64,000 bases of DNA from Mucilaginibacter phyllosphaerae (GTDB lineage Bacteria > Bacteroidota > Bacteroidia > Sphingobacteriales > Sphingobacteriaceae): contig NZ_SNQG01000001.1 in assembly GCF_004378255.1 (NCBI RefSeq), positions 1-64,000 on the forward strand, read 5' to 3'. Shown piece after piece: positions 1-7,664 of the stretch; position 1 is the stretch's first letter; each line of letters starts with the position of its first letter. The position numbers and the translations under genes were made by a program. Below the pieces are notes generated by a model. It did no database searches. It saw only the letters and a list, made by a program, of their open reading frames with translations, and had not been told where the DNA came from.

Positions 1-262
1 GTAAAAAAAAATATTCTCTTACATTATCCCAACTGAACTCGTCTTTAATGCTTAACTCCCGGTTAGTCTAAACCTCCCGCTGTTACGCTGCATAATTTAT
101 TCTCTATCTCTTTTAAGAACTGTTGCGGTCGTCTGTCTCAGACTCCCTATATGTTTTCGCATCTCGCAATGCTTAACTCTTCAATCTTCTAAACCAAAAA
201 TCGCTCCTGGTTCTGCTAACGTTTTTTTCTAAACCGCTTCCGGCTTTTTCTCCCTCGTTTTG
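1..262 (-). other. Untranslated leader, probably of a leftward rRNA operon
   Basis: No credible ORF lies on either strand here, yet two strong promoters (269-299 and 373-403) fire leftward into it. The transcript therefore begins with more than 260 nt of untranslated RNA. Two related blocks, ATGCTTAACTC followed by TCTAAACC, occur near 48-75 and 169-195, suggesting a partial internal duplication. Tandem strong promoters followed by a long non-coding leader are typical of rRNA operons, so I infer that a 16S gene starts beyond the left edge. No rRNA sequence is itself visible. Confidence 0.45.
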
Positions 263-268
263 GGATTG

Positions 269-299
269 CAAAGGTAGAAACCTTTTTTGTTTTTGCAAA
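269..299 (-). promoter_or_regulatory. Bacteroidota promoter, proximal of a tandem pair
   Basis: On the minus strand, TTTG (296-299) is followed by exactly 19 bp and TACCTTTG (269-276). This is a perfect match to the Bacteroidota housekeeping consensus TTTG-N19-TAnnTTTG. The predicted start of transcription is near 262-264, reading left out of the window. Confidence 0.75.
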
Positions 300-372
300 C
301 TTTATTTCTAAATAATTTAAAGCCTCTTTTCAATCTCAACTACCACTCCCACCTTTCGGCTTTTGCGGGCTG

Positions 373-403
373 CAAAGGTAGAAATAATAAGCACTCTGTC
401 AAA
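373..403 (-). promoter_or_regulatory. Bacteroidota promoter, distal of a tandem pair
   Basis: This is a second perfect TTTG-N19-TACCTTTG promoter on the minus strand (TTTG at 400-403, -7 element at 373-380), 104 bp upstream of the first. The doubling and the perfect match imply very high expression of the leftward transcript, as for an rRNA operon. It is divergent from efp. Confidence 0.75.
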
Positions 404-623
404 TAAAAAAGTTGATTTATTATCACTTTGAGCACGATTTTGCTTTTTTCACACCACTGCTTTTTTACCGTTGGGATTATAAGTATATGATAATCAAACA
501 ATCACTATAAATATTAAATGAACAACAAATTTTATAAAAGCTGCATACAAACAACAGTATGTGCCGGCAATGGCGTTTATAATAACTTAATTTTATATTC
601 GCAGAAAAATTTAAATTCATATC

Positions 624-1184
624 ATGGCAAAAGCATCTGAAATTAAAGTAGGAAACATTTTAAGATACAATGGGGAATTAGTTACGGTTACTGAGGTATT
701 GCACCGCACGCCCGGAAAAGGCGGGGCTTTCTATTTAGATAAGTTTCGTAATATTAAAACAGGTAAGATTGTGGAGGCACGTTTGGCAACAGATGAGCAG
801 GTTGAAATTTGCCGTGTGGAAACAAACGATTTTCAGTACTTATATGAAGAGGGCGATTTTATGGTAATTATGGATAATACCACCTTTGATCAGCATAATA
901 TACCTAAATCGTTATTTGGCCCTGCCGTAAAGTTTTTAAAAGAGGGCATGAATGTGATCGTATCTTTTGAGAGCGAAGAACCCATAATGGCACAGGCACC
1001 TAATTTTGTTGATTTAGAGGTTACCTATACCGAGCCTGCCGTTAAAGGCGATACCTCATCTGGTGCGCTAAAAAATGCGACCACAGAAAATGGCGTAGAA
1101 ATAAAGGTGCCTTTATTTGTGAACCAGGGCGACAGGATTAAAGTGGATACACGTACCGGCGAATATATAGAGCGTAGTAAATAG
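624..1184 (+). CDS. efp: Elongation factor P
   Basis: EF-P binds between the P and E sites of the ribosome and relieves stalling at polyproline stretches. The 186-residue length is normal, with a KOW-like N-terminal domain followed by two OB-fold domains. The tip loop reads TPGKGGAF with Lys32 at the usual modification position. The conserved C-terminal signature around VPLFVNQGDRIKVDTRTGEY is clear. The ATG at 624 gives the expected MAKASEIKVG start; no Shine-Dalgarno is seen, which is normal here. A weak -7-like TATATTCG lies at 594-601. It is monocistronic, with a hairpin terminator after the stop. Confidence 0.96.
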   Translation: MAKASEIKVGNILRYNGELVTVTEVLHRTPGKGGAFYLDKFRNIKTGKIVEARLATDEQVEICRVETNDFQYLYEEGDFMVIMDNTTFDQHNIPKSLFGPAVKFLKEGMNVIVSFESEEPIMAQAPNFVDLEVTYTEPAVKGDTSSGALKNATTENGVEIKVPLFVNQGDRIKVDTRTGEYIERSK

Positions 1185-1190
1185 TAGTTA

Positions 1191-1656
1191 TACTATATAT
1201 AGTATGTAAAAGTTCATCGGCAATGCTGGTGAACTTTTTTGCTTTTTGGTGATGATGGCTATGGTATTAGCTTCTCTCTGGCCTTTAAAAGCAAGGCCGC
1301 TTACTTTGGGTTTGTTGATGCCGGTAATTGCATCATTATAGATATAGTTATAGTTATAATGGCTTGCATTACGGTAAATAGGTAACAAATATTCTACCCA
1401 GGTAAAATTAATGGTGAGGTTTTATCATGCAACACCTCGGCAAGCAAGGTTCTGTCAACCTCCTGGCAATATATGCCTATGTTGTCTTTATCATCACCCT
1501 GTCCTTCTCCGTGTCCATGAAAAATTTGCGCCGTCTGTACCGCCCTTACCACCCTGCCTAAATACGGGTTAGGCCATAGGCATCACCATAGTAAAACCTG
1601 GCATCGTGCTTTATGTTGCACCAGTCCCCTAAAATCTTCTTTTGTTATCCCTTTCA
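1191..1656 (-). pseudogene. Decayed baeRF-family (eRF1-like) gene
   Basis: Reading leftward from an ATG at 1656, conceptual translation alternates between frames. An N-terminal piece (MKGITKEDFRGLVQHKA) is followed, after a shift, by RFYYGDAYGL. A third piece contains FHGHGEGQGDDKDNI and EVDRTLLAEVLHDKTSPLILPG. A one-base loss near 1398 then leads into VEYLLPIYRNASHYNYNYI. The combination FHGHG, VDR-L, PL-L-G-VEYL-PIYR is what I recall of the bacterial/archaeal eRF1-like (baeRF) proteins, putative ribosome-associated factors. Family members are roughly 360 residues, so a large central part is also missing. Family assignment is from memory of motifs. Confidence 0.5.
1208..1240 (+). terminator. 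Rho-independent terminator of efp
   Basis: AAAAGTTCA and TGAACTTTTTT form a 9-bp stem around an inner TCGG/CTGG region and end in a T run, 24 bp after the efp stop. Confidence 0.75.
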
Positions 1657-1658
1657 TA

Positions 1659-1898
1659 CTAACTGTTGTTATTATTCTCATCTAAATCTTCGCCTTTGTG
1701 CAAATTGCGGTTAACATGGCGTACGTGTATGGCATCGGCAATTTCATCCGTACCATCCTTAGTATATTTAGCAGCTATTTCATTTTCAGTTTCAGGGTCT
1801 GTAACTGCAAAGGCATCTTTTAATTGATGGGTTTCTCTTCCGTTACCTGTTGGTTTACCTTTCGGCGGTATGTATCCGCCATTCTTATCTTTTCCCAT
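1659..1898 (-). CDS. Small hydrophilic conserved protein
   Basis: This 79-residue protein is acidic, has no membrane segment and carries a glycine/proline-rich start (GYIPPKGKPTG). The tail contains IHVRHVNRNLHKGED. It sits immediately upstream of the baeRF remnant (3 bp), so the two were probably one operon. I believe similar small proteins accompany baeRF genes in related genomes, but this is recollection only. Function unknown. It may now be an orphan whose partner has decayed. Confidence 0.6.
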   Translation of the reverse strand: MGKDKNGGYIPPKGKPTGNGRETHQLKDAFAVTDPETENEIAAKYTKDGTDEIADAIHVRHVNRNLHKGEDLDENNNNS

Positions 1899-1998
1899 AA
1901 TTTTTATATTTATTAAATAGTTAAAACTGTTTGTCGATTCTTTCGGGCCGCAATGGCTTTAATTTTCTTATCTTAAAAAAAAATAATGTTATTGTATT

Positions 1999-2652
1999 TT
2001 ACGTGCCCGCTTGCGGTGTAATCAATCCGTCTTTTACCATTTGCTGGTAGATGGATTTAATATACCCCTTTAAAAAGTCATTGATATTTGCCGGATCGTA
2101 AGTTTCGGACTGTGCCGCCCAAATTAGTTCTTCCGTACGGGCATCGTAAAGATTGGTTTCCAGATAATAGATCTGCCGGTTATCGTAATAACCTGGTGCA
2201 GATAAATAGGGGTTCCAGTTACTGTAATAATTCCAAAAACGGTTATAATAGCTAAAACGCAGTCCGGGGTTCCAATAACCTCCGCCTGGTACAAACCGGC
2301 TTTCGGTTTCTTGTTTTAACAGTGCTATAGTTAATATGCCATCTGCACCCGTAGCTTGTATCTTACTTACCACATATTCTCTTTTTTGGCCGGTTTGTGT
2401 GCTGAAGTTAGGCGGAAAAACGTCCATGCTTTTCTCTACTGCAAGGCCTTTTTGCTCCAAATGCTGCTCAAGGCCGGTTTCAACCGCTTGCTTTACAGGT
2501 ATGTTGGATGACATGGCTGTAATAAAAATGTTTTTATAGCAATTGGCAGTTGCATTTGCTTTACGCCATGAATTGGTTACTTTGGTATTTACGCTACAAG
2601 CGCAAAAACTTATAATTAGCGCAACCATGAGCCATGATCTTGAAGTTTTCAT
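1999..2652 (-). CDS. Putative lipoprotein, DUF4136-like
   Basis: The best start is the internal ATG at 2650-2652, because it begins a standard signal, MKTSRSWLMVALIISFCACS, with a lipobox-like cysteine. The longer reading would add 11 charged residues. The mature part has a VTNSWRKA start, a mixed alpha/beta core (residues about 30-120) and a tyrosine/tryptophan-rich stretch (RFSYYNRFWNYYSNWNPY). It ends in an ETNLYDARTEELIWAAQSET segment, the kind of ending seen in DUF4136-type envelope lipoproteins. No enzymatic motif is visible. It stands alone on the minus strand. Confidence 0.7.
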   Translation of the reverse strand: MKTSRSWLMVALIISFCACSVNTKVTNSWRKANATANCYKNIFITAMSSNIPVKQAVETGLEQHLEQKGLAVEKSMDVFPPNFSTQTGQKREYVVSKIQATGADGILTIALLKQETESRFVPGGGYWNPGLRFSYYNRFWNYYSNWNPYLSAPGYYDNRQIYYLETNLYDARTEELIWAAQSETYDPANINDFLKGYIKSIYQQMVKDGLITPQAGT

Positions 2653-2746
2653 ATCCTTAATTACTTTACTTAGCCGTAACAGCAAAGGCTAACAGCTATC
2701 ATTTCTATTCTCAAACTCAATTAACACTATCAGCAAAAATATTTTT

Positions 2747-2781
2747 AACCGTACAGGTGCTGCCATAACACCTGTACGGTT
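2747..2781 (-). terminator. Hairpin terminator, 13-bp perfect stem
   Basis: AACCGTACAGGTG (2747-2759) and CACCTGTACGGTT (2769-2781) pair perfectly around a 9-nt loop, just after the stop of the minus gene ending at 2786. On the minus strand it runs into an A/T-rich stretch with five Ts. Confidence 0.7.
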
Positions 2782-2785
2782 AAAT

Positions 2786-3016
2786 TTAAGACTGCCGGTC
2801 GTTGCCCTGCGTCTTCACAATTTTGTTATATATACCTAATAATAAAAACGGTGCTGCCCACTGCCCTACAAAAAGCGCAGTATGCTTTTTATGGAGGCAT
2901 TTTAATGTAAGTGAAACCCCCATTGATGCAAGCGACGCCCATAAAAACATATCTGACGGGATCTTTGATGTTTGATTTTCTATCGCTTTAGTTACTTTTC
3001 CTTCTTGATTGTTCAT
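2786..3016 (-). CDS. Small two-helix membrane protein
   Basis: This 76-residue protein has a charged N-terminus (about 22 residues) and two likely transmembrane segments (about 24-42 and 49-63) separated by a basic loop, LKCLHKKHT. The family is not recognised. Its own terminator follows directly. The gap of 56 bp to the DUF4142 gene upstream allows co-transcription with it. Confidence 0.6.
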   Translation of the reverse strand: MNNQEGKVTKAIENQTSKIPSDMFLWASLASMGVSLTLKCLHKKHTALFVGQWAAPFLLLGIYNKIVKTQGNDRQS

Positions 3017-3072
3017 GATATAATTATTTAATTTGTTGATACATTATGTTAGCCTACACTGTAGTGATTTTA

Positions 3073-3609
3073 TTAATCGTTAACATTTGTTTGCAATTCC
3101 TGAGCATCTTGCAGGTGCTCCTTTAGTGTTGGCAATTTTATTGACGCAAATGCACGCAGATCACCATCGGGTACGCCATTTTTACCGGCGGCCTGCTCAA
3201 ACAGGGCAACGGTTTTTTGATGCGATGTAACCATCATTGCCGCAAACTGTTTATCAAATCCCTGCCCCGACAGCACTTTTAACGCATCATACATTTCCTG
3301 ATGTTCCGGCAGCATGGCAGTGGGTATAGTCCAATTTTTATTGGCTGCAAGTGTTTGCATTTCTATAGCAGTTTGCCCATGATCATTAACCATATGTTGC
3401 CCAAAGACTTTAACACCGGCATTTATACCCTGGTTGATAGCAAGCTGCCCGGCTGCGATCTCGAACATATTGCTACTTGATGCCGTTGTTACAAAATCCT
3501 GGTTGCCCAACTGATAATTGTTATGATCATCATCTTTGTCGCAAGCGTTTAATCCCAATAAAAGCATGCTGCCTAAAAGCATGGCGAATACAAAATTTAA
3601 CTTTTTCAT
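3073..3609 (-). CDS. DUF4142 domain lipoprotein
   Basis: The N-terminus MKKLNFVFAMLLGSMLLLGLNACDK is a lipoprotein signal with Cys23 in the lipobox, followed by an acidic linker. The remaining 140 residues are the all-helical DUF4142 (ferritin-like) fold. Typical pieces are QDFVTTASSSNMFEIAAGQLA, VKVFGQHMVNDH and a C-terminal LPTLKEHLQDAQ. Members are predicted periplasmic or outer-membrane lipoproteins of unknown activity, often linked to stress. The annotated start is well supported by the signal. Confidence 0.9.
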   Translation of the reverse strand: MKKLNFVFAMLLGSMLLLGLNACDKDDDHNNYQLGNQDFVTTASSSNMFEIAAGQLAINQGINAGVKVFGQHMVNDHGQTAIEMQTLAANKNWTIPTAMLPEHQEMYDALKVLSGQGFDKQFAAMMVTSHQKTVALFEQAAGKNGVPDGDLRAFASIKLPTLKEHLQDAQELQTNVND

Positions 3610-3635
3610 AGTTGTTTATATTTATTAAAATGTTG

Positions 3636-4364
3636 CTAATCATAGCCCTGGTTTTGCGTTAACCGGCGCCCGCTCAGGTCGATCTGCTGCTGGGGGATAG
3701 GAAAGAGCGAGCGTGCAGCATTCCACCTCTTACCATGGATTCGGAATGCTGCCTCCGCCCGCCCCGGCCTTAGCCCATCTTGCCTTACCAGGTCAAAAAA
3801 ACGGGTCGCAACTACATAAAGCGGGCCTGCCCATGCCAATACCGAACCAACTCCGCGAATAAGAACCTGTGGCTGTGCATTTGGCTGGCCTGATCCAATG
3901 CTTTGAACACACGGCGCGCGCCCCTGCAATGCCTGGGTTGGAGTTTGCACAGGCTGCCGCGCAATATCTTCGCCCCCCACCCGGGAAACCGCGCCTGTAA
4001 CATCCCGCCGCTGCATGCCATAACCAACAACAACTACCTGTTGCAGTTGCGTGGCCGTACCTTGTAAGCTAACATTAAGTGTAATTTGATTATTAACCGG
4101 TACCTCCTGCTGTGTGTAACCAATATAAGAGAACACCAAAGTACCGTTTGGAGCAACGTTGATCGTATAGTCGCCATTTACCCCTGTTCGCGCCCGTGTA
4201 CCGGTACCCTTTACTAAAACACTAACACCAACAAGTTTTTCACCGGTTTTGGCATCTGTTACAACACCAGTTACACGCAAATTTTGACTAAATGCAGTAA
4301 TTGAATAAAAAAGCAAGCTTAAGCACCCGCCTATAAAGCAAGTAAACCATTTCCTCATAACCAA
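3636..4364 (-). pseudogene. SusC start fused in frame to SusD end (deletion remnant)
   Basis: Residues 1-27 are a signal peptide (best start at the third codon, 4358). Residues 28-105 are the carboxypeptidase-like domain of SusC receptors (VTGVVTDAKTGEKLVGVSV). Residues 106-185 are the start of the TonB plug, with VVVVGYGMQRRDVTGAV and GPLYVV. Full SusC proteins are about 1000 residues. At about residue 186 the sequence turns into a SusD C-terminus: RFFDLVRQDG, ARSLFPIPQQQIDLSGRRLTQN. One deletion of several kilobases has joined the two genes in frame. Substitutions in conserved plug positions (RAPCVQ, LAWAGP) suggest further decay. It cannot form a barrel and is very unlikely to function as a nutrient receptor. 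Confidence 0.85.
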
Positions 4365-4706
4365 TAAATATTTATTATTAAAAGATGGGCTAATACTAAA
4401 AGCGGATGGTCAAATACAGTTGCCTACAGAGACGCAACTATCTATACAATATTCCAAATCAGAAAATTGTTTAATTTAAAATTAAATTTCTGAAAAACAC
4501 AGAATGATATTTTTAATGTCTAAATTAACTCTAAATTAACAATGGGCTGAAATTAATAGCCAACGATTGTGATACATGATTACGTTTTACACAACTTATA
4601 AAGACATTAGCAAACCAGGAGATTAGTTGATTTGAACTGTCATCAGCAGGAAGAAAGTGGAAGTTATAATTTCATTCTTCCTGGTAAAAAAATATTAAAA
4701 AATAAA
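4365..4706. other. AT-rich intergenic stretch without a gene
   Basis: This stretch of about 340 bp has no credible ORF. It is AT-rich and contains a 9-bp inverted repeat (CAGGAAGAA at 4647-4655, TTCTTCCTG at 4675-4683) without a T run. No clear promoter for the leftward remnant was found. Confidence 0.5.
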
Positions 4707-4743
4707 AAAGGGGCAAAAGATCTTGAAAATCTCTTGCCCCTTT
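4707..4743 (-). terminator. Terminator of tRNA-His
   Basis: AAAGGGGCAA pairs with TTGCCCCTTT, extended by an imperfect AGAT/ATCT inner stem. On the minus strand it lies 4 bp after the tRNA and is followed by a long T-rich run. Confidence 0.8.
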
Positions 4744-4746
4744 AAG

Positions 4747-4821
4747 GGTAAATGATGGGGCTCGAACCCACGACCCTCGGTACCACAAACCGATGCTCTA
4801 ACCAACTGAGCTACATCTACC
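4747..4821 (-). tRNA. tRNA-His(GUG)
   Basis: The cloverleaf is complete. The acceptor GTAGATG pairs with CATTTAC, with the extra G-1 opposite C73 that defines tRNA-His. The anticodon stem TCGGT/ACCGA encloses the loop TTGTGGT with anticodon GTG. The T-arm contains GGTTCGAGCC. The 3' CCA is not encoded. A perfect promoter and a terminator flank it. Confidence 0.95.
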
Positions 4822-4834
4822 GTGTTGGAGGTTG

Positions 4835-4865
4835 CAAAAATAGAAATCTAAACGCAATTTGCAAA
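4835..4865 (-). promoter_or_regulatory. Promoter of tRNA-His
   Basis: On the minus strand, TTTG (4862-4865), 19 bp, then TATTTTTG (4835-4842) is a full match to the Bacteroidota consensus, 14 bp before the tRNA. Confidence 0.75.
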
Positions 4866-4914
4866 GCATTTTTTAAAATTACACTCTGCTTACCTGTTTC
4901 ACAGGGCCTTAAAT

Positions 4915-4922
4915 TAAATTTG
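4915..4922 (+). promoter_or_regulatory. Candidate -7 element just before the copA start
   Basis: TAAATTTG matches TAnnTTTG and ends only 5 nt before the copA ATG, so a transcript from it would be leaderless or nearly so. No good -33 TTTG lies 19 bp upstream. Confidence 0.4.
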
Positions 4923-4927
4923 TAATT

Positions 4928-7021
4928 ATGGCAGAGCAATTAGTGGAATTGAATGTTACCGGGATGCATTGCAATAATTGCGCAATGAGCATTCATAAAT
5001 TACTGGAAAAGAAAGGATTGCATGATGTACTGGTTAGTTTTGCTTCCGAAGAGGTAAAATTTAGTACAGCCGACCAATCTATACTGCCGCAGATCATCAA
5101 AGATATAGAGGGACTGGGATTTAAAGTTGTTGATGAAGAAAACGTGCAGCCTACTCCTTTTTATAATAAGGTAGAAAACAAATTCATCTTCTGCTCTATT
5201 TTTACCGCCCCGCTGCTGCTGCACATGTTTTTGCCATGGAATTGGCTTCATAACTCTGTTTTCCAGCTTATTTTATGCCTGCCGGTGTTTTTGGTTGGAT
5301 GCCTGCATTTTGGTAAAAGCGCCTACAGCTCATTAAAAAACGGTGTGCCTAATATGGATGTGCTGATATTTATCGGCTCTGCTTCGGCTTTTATTTATAG
5401 TCTGGTGGGTACTATCCAAAACCTGGGCGAACACTACCTGTTCTATGAAACCAGCGCAACCATCATCACCTTGGTATTATTAGGTAACGTATTCGAAAAA
5501 CGATCTGTTAACCAAACAACGTCTGCCGTAAAAGATCTGATGAAGTTTCAGCAGGTAAAAGCCATACGGGTTATAAAAAACGGTACAGAAGTAATAAATG
5601 CAAAGGATGTATTATCCGGCGATGTGTTACTAATTAACGAGGGCGACCAGATACCGGTTGATGGCGAAGTGATATCCGGCGATGCCCTGGTTAACGAAGC
5701 TATGATTACCGGTGAAAGTATGCCGGTTGCTAAAACAAAGTATGGCAGCGTTATTGGCGGTACTATATTGCAGCAGGGTAACCTGCGCATTATGGCTACC
5801 AAGGTAGGCTCCAACAGCACGCTATCGCAAATTATCGATCTGATGAAGAAAGCGCAGGCGGCTAAACCACCTGTACAAAAGCTGGGCGATAAGGTGGCAT
5901 CGATATTTGTACCTGTAGTGATACTGATAGCCCTGGCAACTTTTGTAATTACCTATTTAATTACCGATGCCGGCCTGCAGCGCTCTATGATGAACGCCAT
6001 TGCCGTATTGGTGATCTCCTGCCCTTGCGCCATGGGCCTGGCTACGCCTACTGCAGTAATGGTGGGTTTAGGCCGCGCTGCTAAAAATGGTATTTTGATA
6101 AAGGGCGGCGATACTATTGAAGCGGTTGCCAATACCAAATATGTTTTGTTTGATAAAACGGGTACACTTACCACAGGCAAATTCAGCATTAAAGCAATTA
6201 AGCCCGAAGACGGCTTTACTACAGAACAGATCCGTGGCGTGATAACCGCTATTGAAGAACGCTCTAACCACCCCATAGCCAGATCACTGGTTGCCGAGTT
6301 ACATGCCTTGCCGCAGCAAAAAGTGATCTTACGTAATGCACAGGAAGAAAAGGGGTTAGGTATGCGCGCAGAAGATGTAGATGGGCACCGATACTTTTTA
6401 GGTACCGCAAAGCATAAAACCAACGATAGTTTTAACCTGTCGCTTTATCGTAACCAGGTACGCATGGCACAAATAGCTGTTGACGATACGATTAAGGCCG
6501 ACGCTGCCGGCCTGATAGCACAACTAAAAAAGGATGGCATCATCCCGGTTTTGGTAAGCGGCGATAAAAAATCGCGCTGTACTGTAGTGGCCGATGCTTT
6601 AGGGATAGACGAAATACATGCCGAAATGCTGCCCGACGATAAACTGAAGGTAGTTGATATGTATCGCAAAAAAGGTAAAACCATTATGATTGGCGATGGT
6701 ATTAATGATGCCCCGGCCCTAACCCAGGCAGACGTTGGTGTATCTATGAATGATGCCAGCCAGATAGCGATTCAATCGGCTAAGGTGATACTGTTAAATA
6801 CCGACCTGCAATCGGTAGTAAAATTCTTACAGATAAGCAGGCATACTTTACTTACCATTAAGCAAAACCTGTTTTGGGCATTTGCCTATAATATAATTGC
6901 TATCCCGGTGGCGGCGCTTGGCTTTTTAAACCCGATGGTGGGCGCCTTGGCTATGGCTTTTTCTGATCTGATTGTGATTGGTAATTCGTTACGGTTGAAG
7001 GTAAAAAAAGTTAATAGTTGA
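4928..7021 (+). CDS. copA: Copper-exporting P-type ATPase
   Basis: This inner-membrane P1B-type ATPase pumps Cu(+) out of the cytoplasm at the cost of ATP. Residues 1-70 form one heavy-metal-associated domain with GMHCNNC (Cys15, Cys18). Transmembrane helices follow from about residue 85. The actuator has TGES near residue 262. The metal-binding helix has SCPCAMGLATPTA (CPC near residue 363). The phosphorylation site DKTGT lies near 407 and the hinge GDGIND near 587. SNHPIA is the P1B ATP-binding HP motif. Two final helices close the protein. At 697 residues with one metal domain it is normal. No metal sensor gene is adjacent. Confidence 0.95.
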   Translation: MAEQLVELNVTGMHCNNCAMSIHKLLEKKGLHDVLVSFASEEVKFSTADQSILPQIIKDIEGLGFKVVDEENVQPTPFYNKVENKFIFCSIFTAPLLLHMFLPWNWLHNSVFQLILCLPVFLVGCLHFGKSAYSSLKNGVPNMDVLIFIGSASAFIYSLVGTIQNLGEHYLFYETSATIITLVLLGNVFEKRSVNQTTSAVKDLMKFQQVKAIRVIKNGTEVINAKDVLSGDVLLINEGDQIPVDGEVISGDALVNEAMITGESMPVAKTKYGSVIGGTILQQGNLRIMATKVGSNSTLSQIIDLMKKAQAAKPPVQKLGDKVASIFVPVVILIALATFVITYLITDAGLQRSMMNAIAVLVISCPCAMGLATPTAVMVGLGRAAKNGILIKGGDTIEAVANTKYVLFDKTGTLTTGKFSIKAIKPEDGFTTEQIRGVITAIEERSNHPIARSLVAELHALPQQKVILRNAQEEKGLGMRAEDVDGHRYFLGTAKHKTNDSFNLSLYRNQVRMAQIAVDDTIKADAAGLIAQLKKDGIIPVLVSGDKKSRCTVVADALGIDEIHAEMLPDDKLKVVDMYRKKGKTIMIGDGINDAPALTQADVGVSMNDASQIAIQSAKVILLNTDLQSVVKFLQISRHTLLTIKQNLFWAFAYNIIAIPVAALGFLNPMVGALAMAFSDLIVIGNSLRLKVKKVNS

Positions 7022-7063
7022 GTGTTTATAGATCATAATTTATACCCGTTAAATAAGTTTTTA

Positions 7064-7071
7064 TACTTTTG
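7064..7071 (+). promoter_or_regulatory. Candidate -7 element of rnhA
   Basis: TACTTTTG matches TAnnTTTG 57 bp before the rnhA start in the copA-rnhA gap. The -33 box is poor. Confidence 0.35.
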
Positions 7072-7128
7072 AGGCTGGAAGAGAACGGTTCTTACTATCA
7101 ATATGAACCATCAACTACAAGCTAATTC

Positions 7129-7596
7129 ATGATAGAAATATATACAGACGGTGCATCAAGCGGTAACCCGGGGCCGGGCGGTTACGGGGTGATATTACGG
7201 TCTGGGCAGCACTATAAGGAATTGTCTCAGGGATTCCGCAAAACCACTAATAACCGCATGGAATTGCTTGCCGTTATTACCGGGCTGGAGGCTATTAAAT
7301 TACCCAATCAACAAGTTACGATATTTTCCGACTCTAAATACGTGATCGATGCGATTGAGAAGCGTTGGGTAAATGGCTGGGTTGCCAAAGGCTTTGCCGG
7401 CAAAAAAAACAAAGATCTTTGGATGCGGTACTTAAATATTGCCAAAATGCACCAGGTTAAATTTGTATGGGTACGCGGCCACAATGGTCATCCCGAAAAT
7501 GAACGCTGCGACCAGCTGGCTGTTGCCGCCGGTAAACAAAAAGATCTTTTAATAGATTCTGTTTTTGAGGTAGAAGCTGCTAAAGCGAGTGCTTAG
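7129..7596 (+). CDS. rnhA: Ribonuclease HI
   Basis: RNase HI cleaves the RNA strand of RNA:DNA hybrids (R-loops, Okazaki primers). The catalytic carboxylates Asp7, Glu45, Asp68 and Asp128 and the helper His118 are all present. The family signatures are TDGASSGNPGPGG, NNRMELLAVI and FSDSKYVIDAI. At 155 residues it has the normal single-domain length. It is preceded by a 107-bp gap from copA and converges with fbp. Confidence 0.97.
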   Translation: MIEIYTDGASSGNPGPGGYGVILRSGQHYKELSQGFRKTTNNRMELLAVITGLEAIKLPNQQVTIFSDSKYVIDAIEKRWVNGWVAKGFAGKKNKDLWMRYLNIAKMHQVKFVWVRGHNGHPENERCDQLAVAAGKQKDLLIDSVFEVEAAKASA

Positions 7597-7615
7597 GAGT
7601 CGATAGACTATAGTC

Positions 7616-7654
7616 CATGGTCGATAGCAAAATTACTATGAACTATCGACCATG
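7616..7654. terminator. Perfect 12-bp hairpin between convergent genes
   Basis: CATGGTCGATAG (7616-7627) and CTATCGACCATG (7643-7654) pair perfectly around a 15-nt loop, lying between the stops of rnhA (+) and fbp (-). There is no T tract. It may act as a bidirectional stop or transcript-end stabiliser. Confidence 0.5.
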
Positions 7655-7664
7655 AATTCATTCA

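Noticed and set aside
4647..4683. 9-bp hairpin in the gap before tRNA-His as a terminator
   Set aside because: No T run follows on either strand and a much better terminator for the tRNA lies at 4707-4743. Left as a plain inverted repeat.
5953..6423. 156-residue minus-strand frame within copA
   Set aside because: It lies opposite the catalytic core of copA, with no start signal or similarity; a shadow frame.
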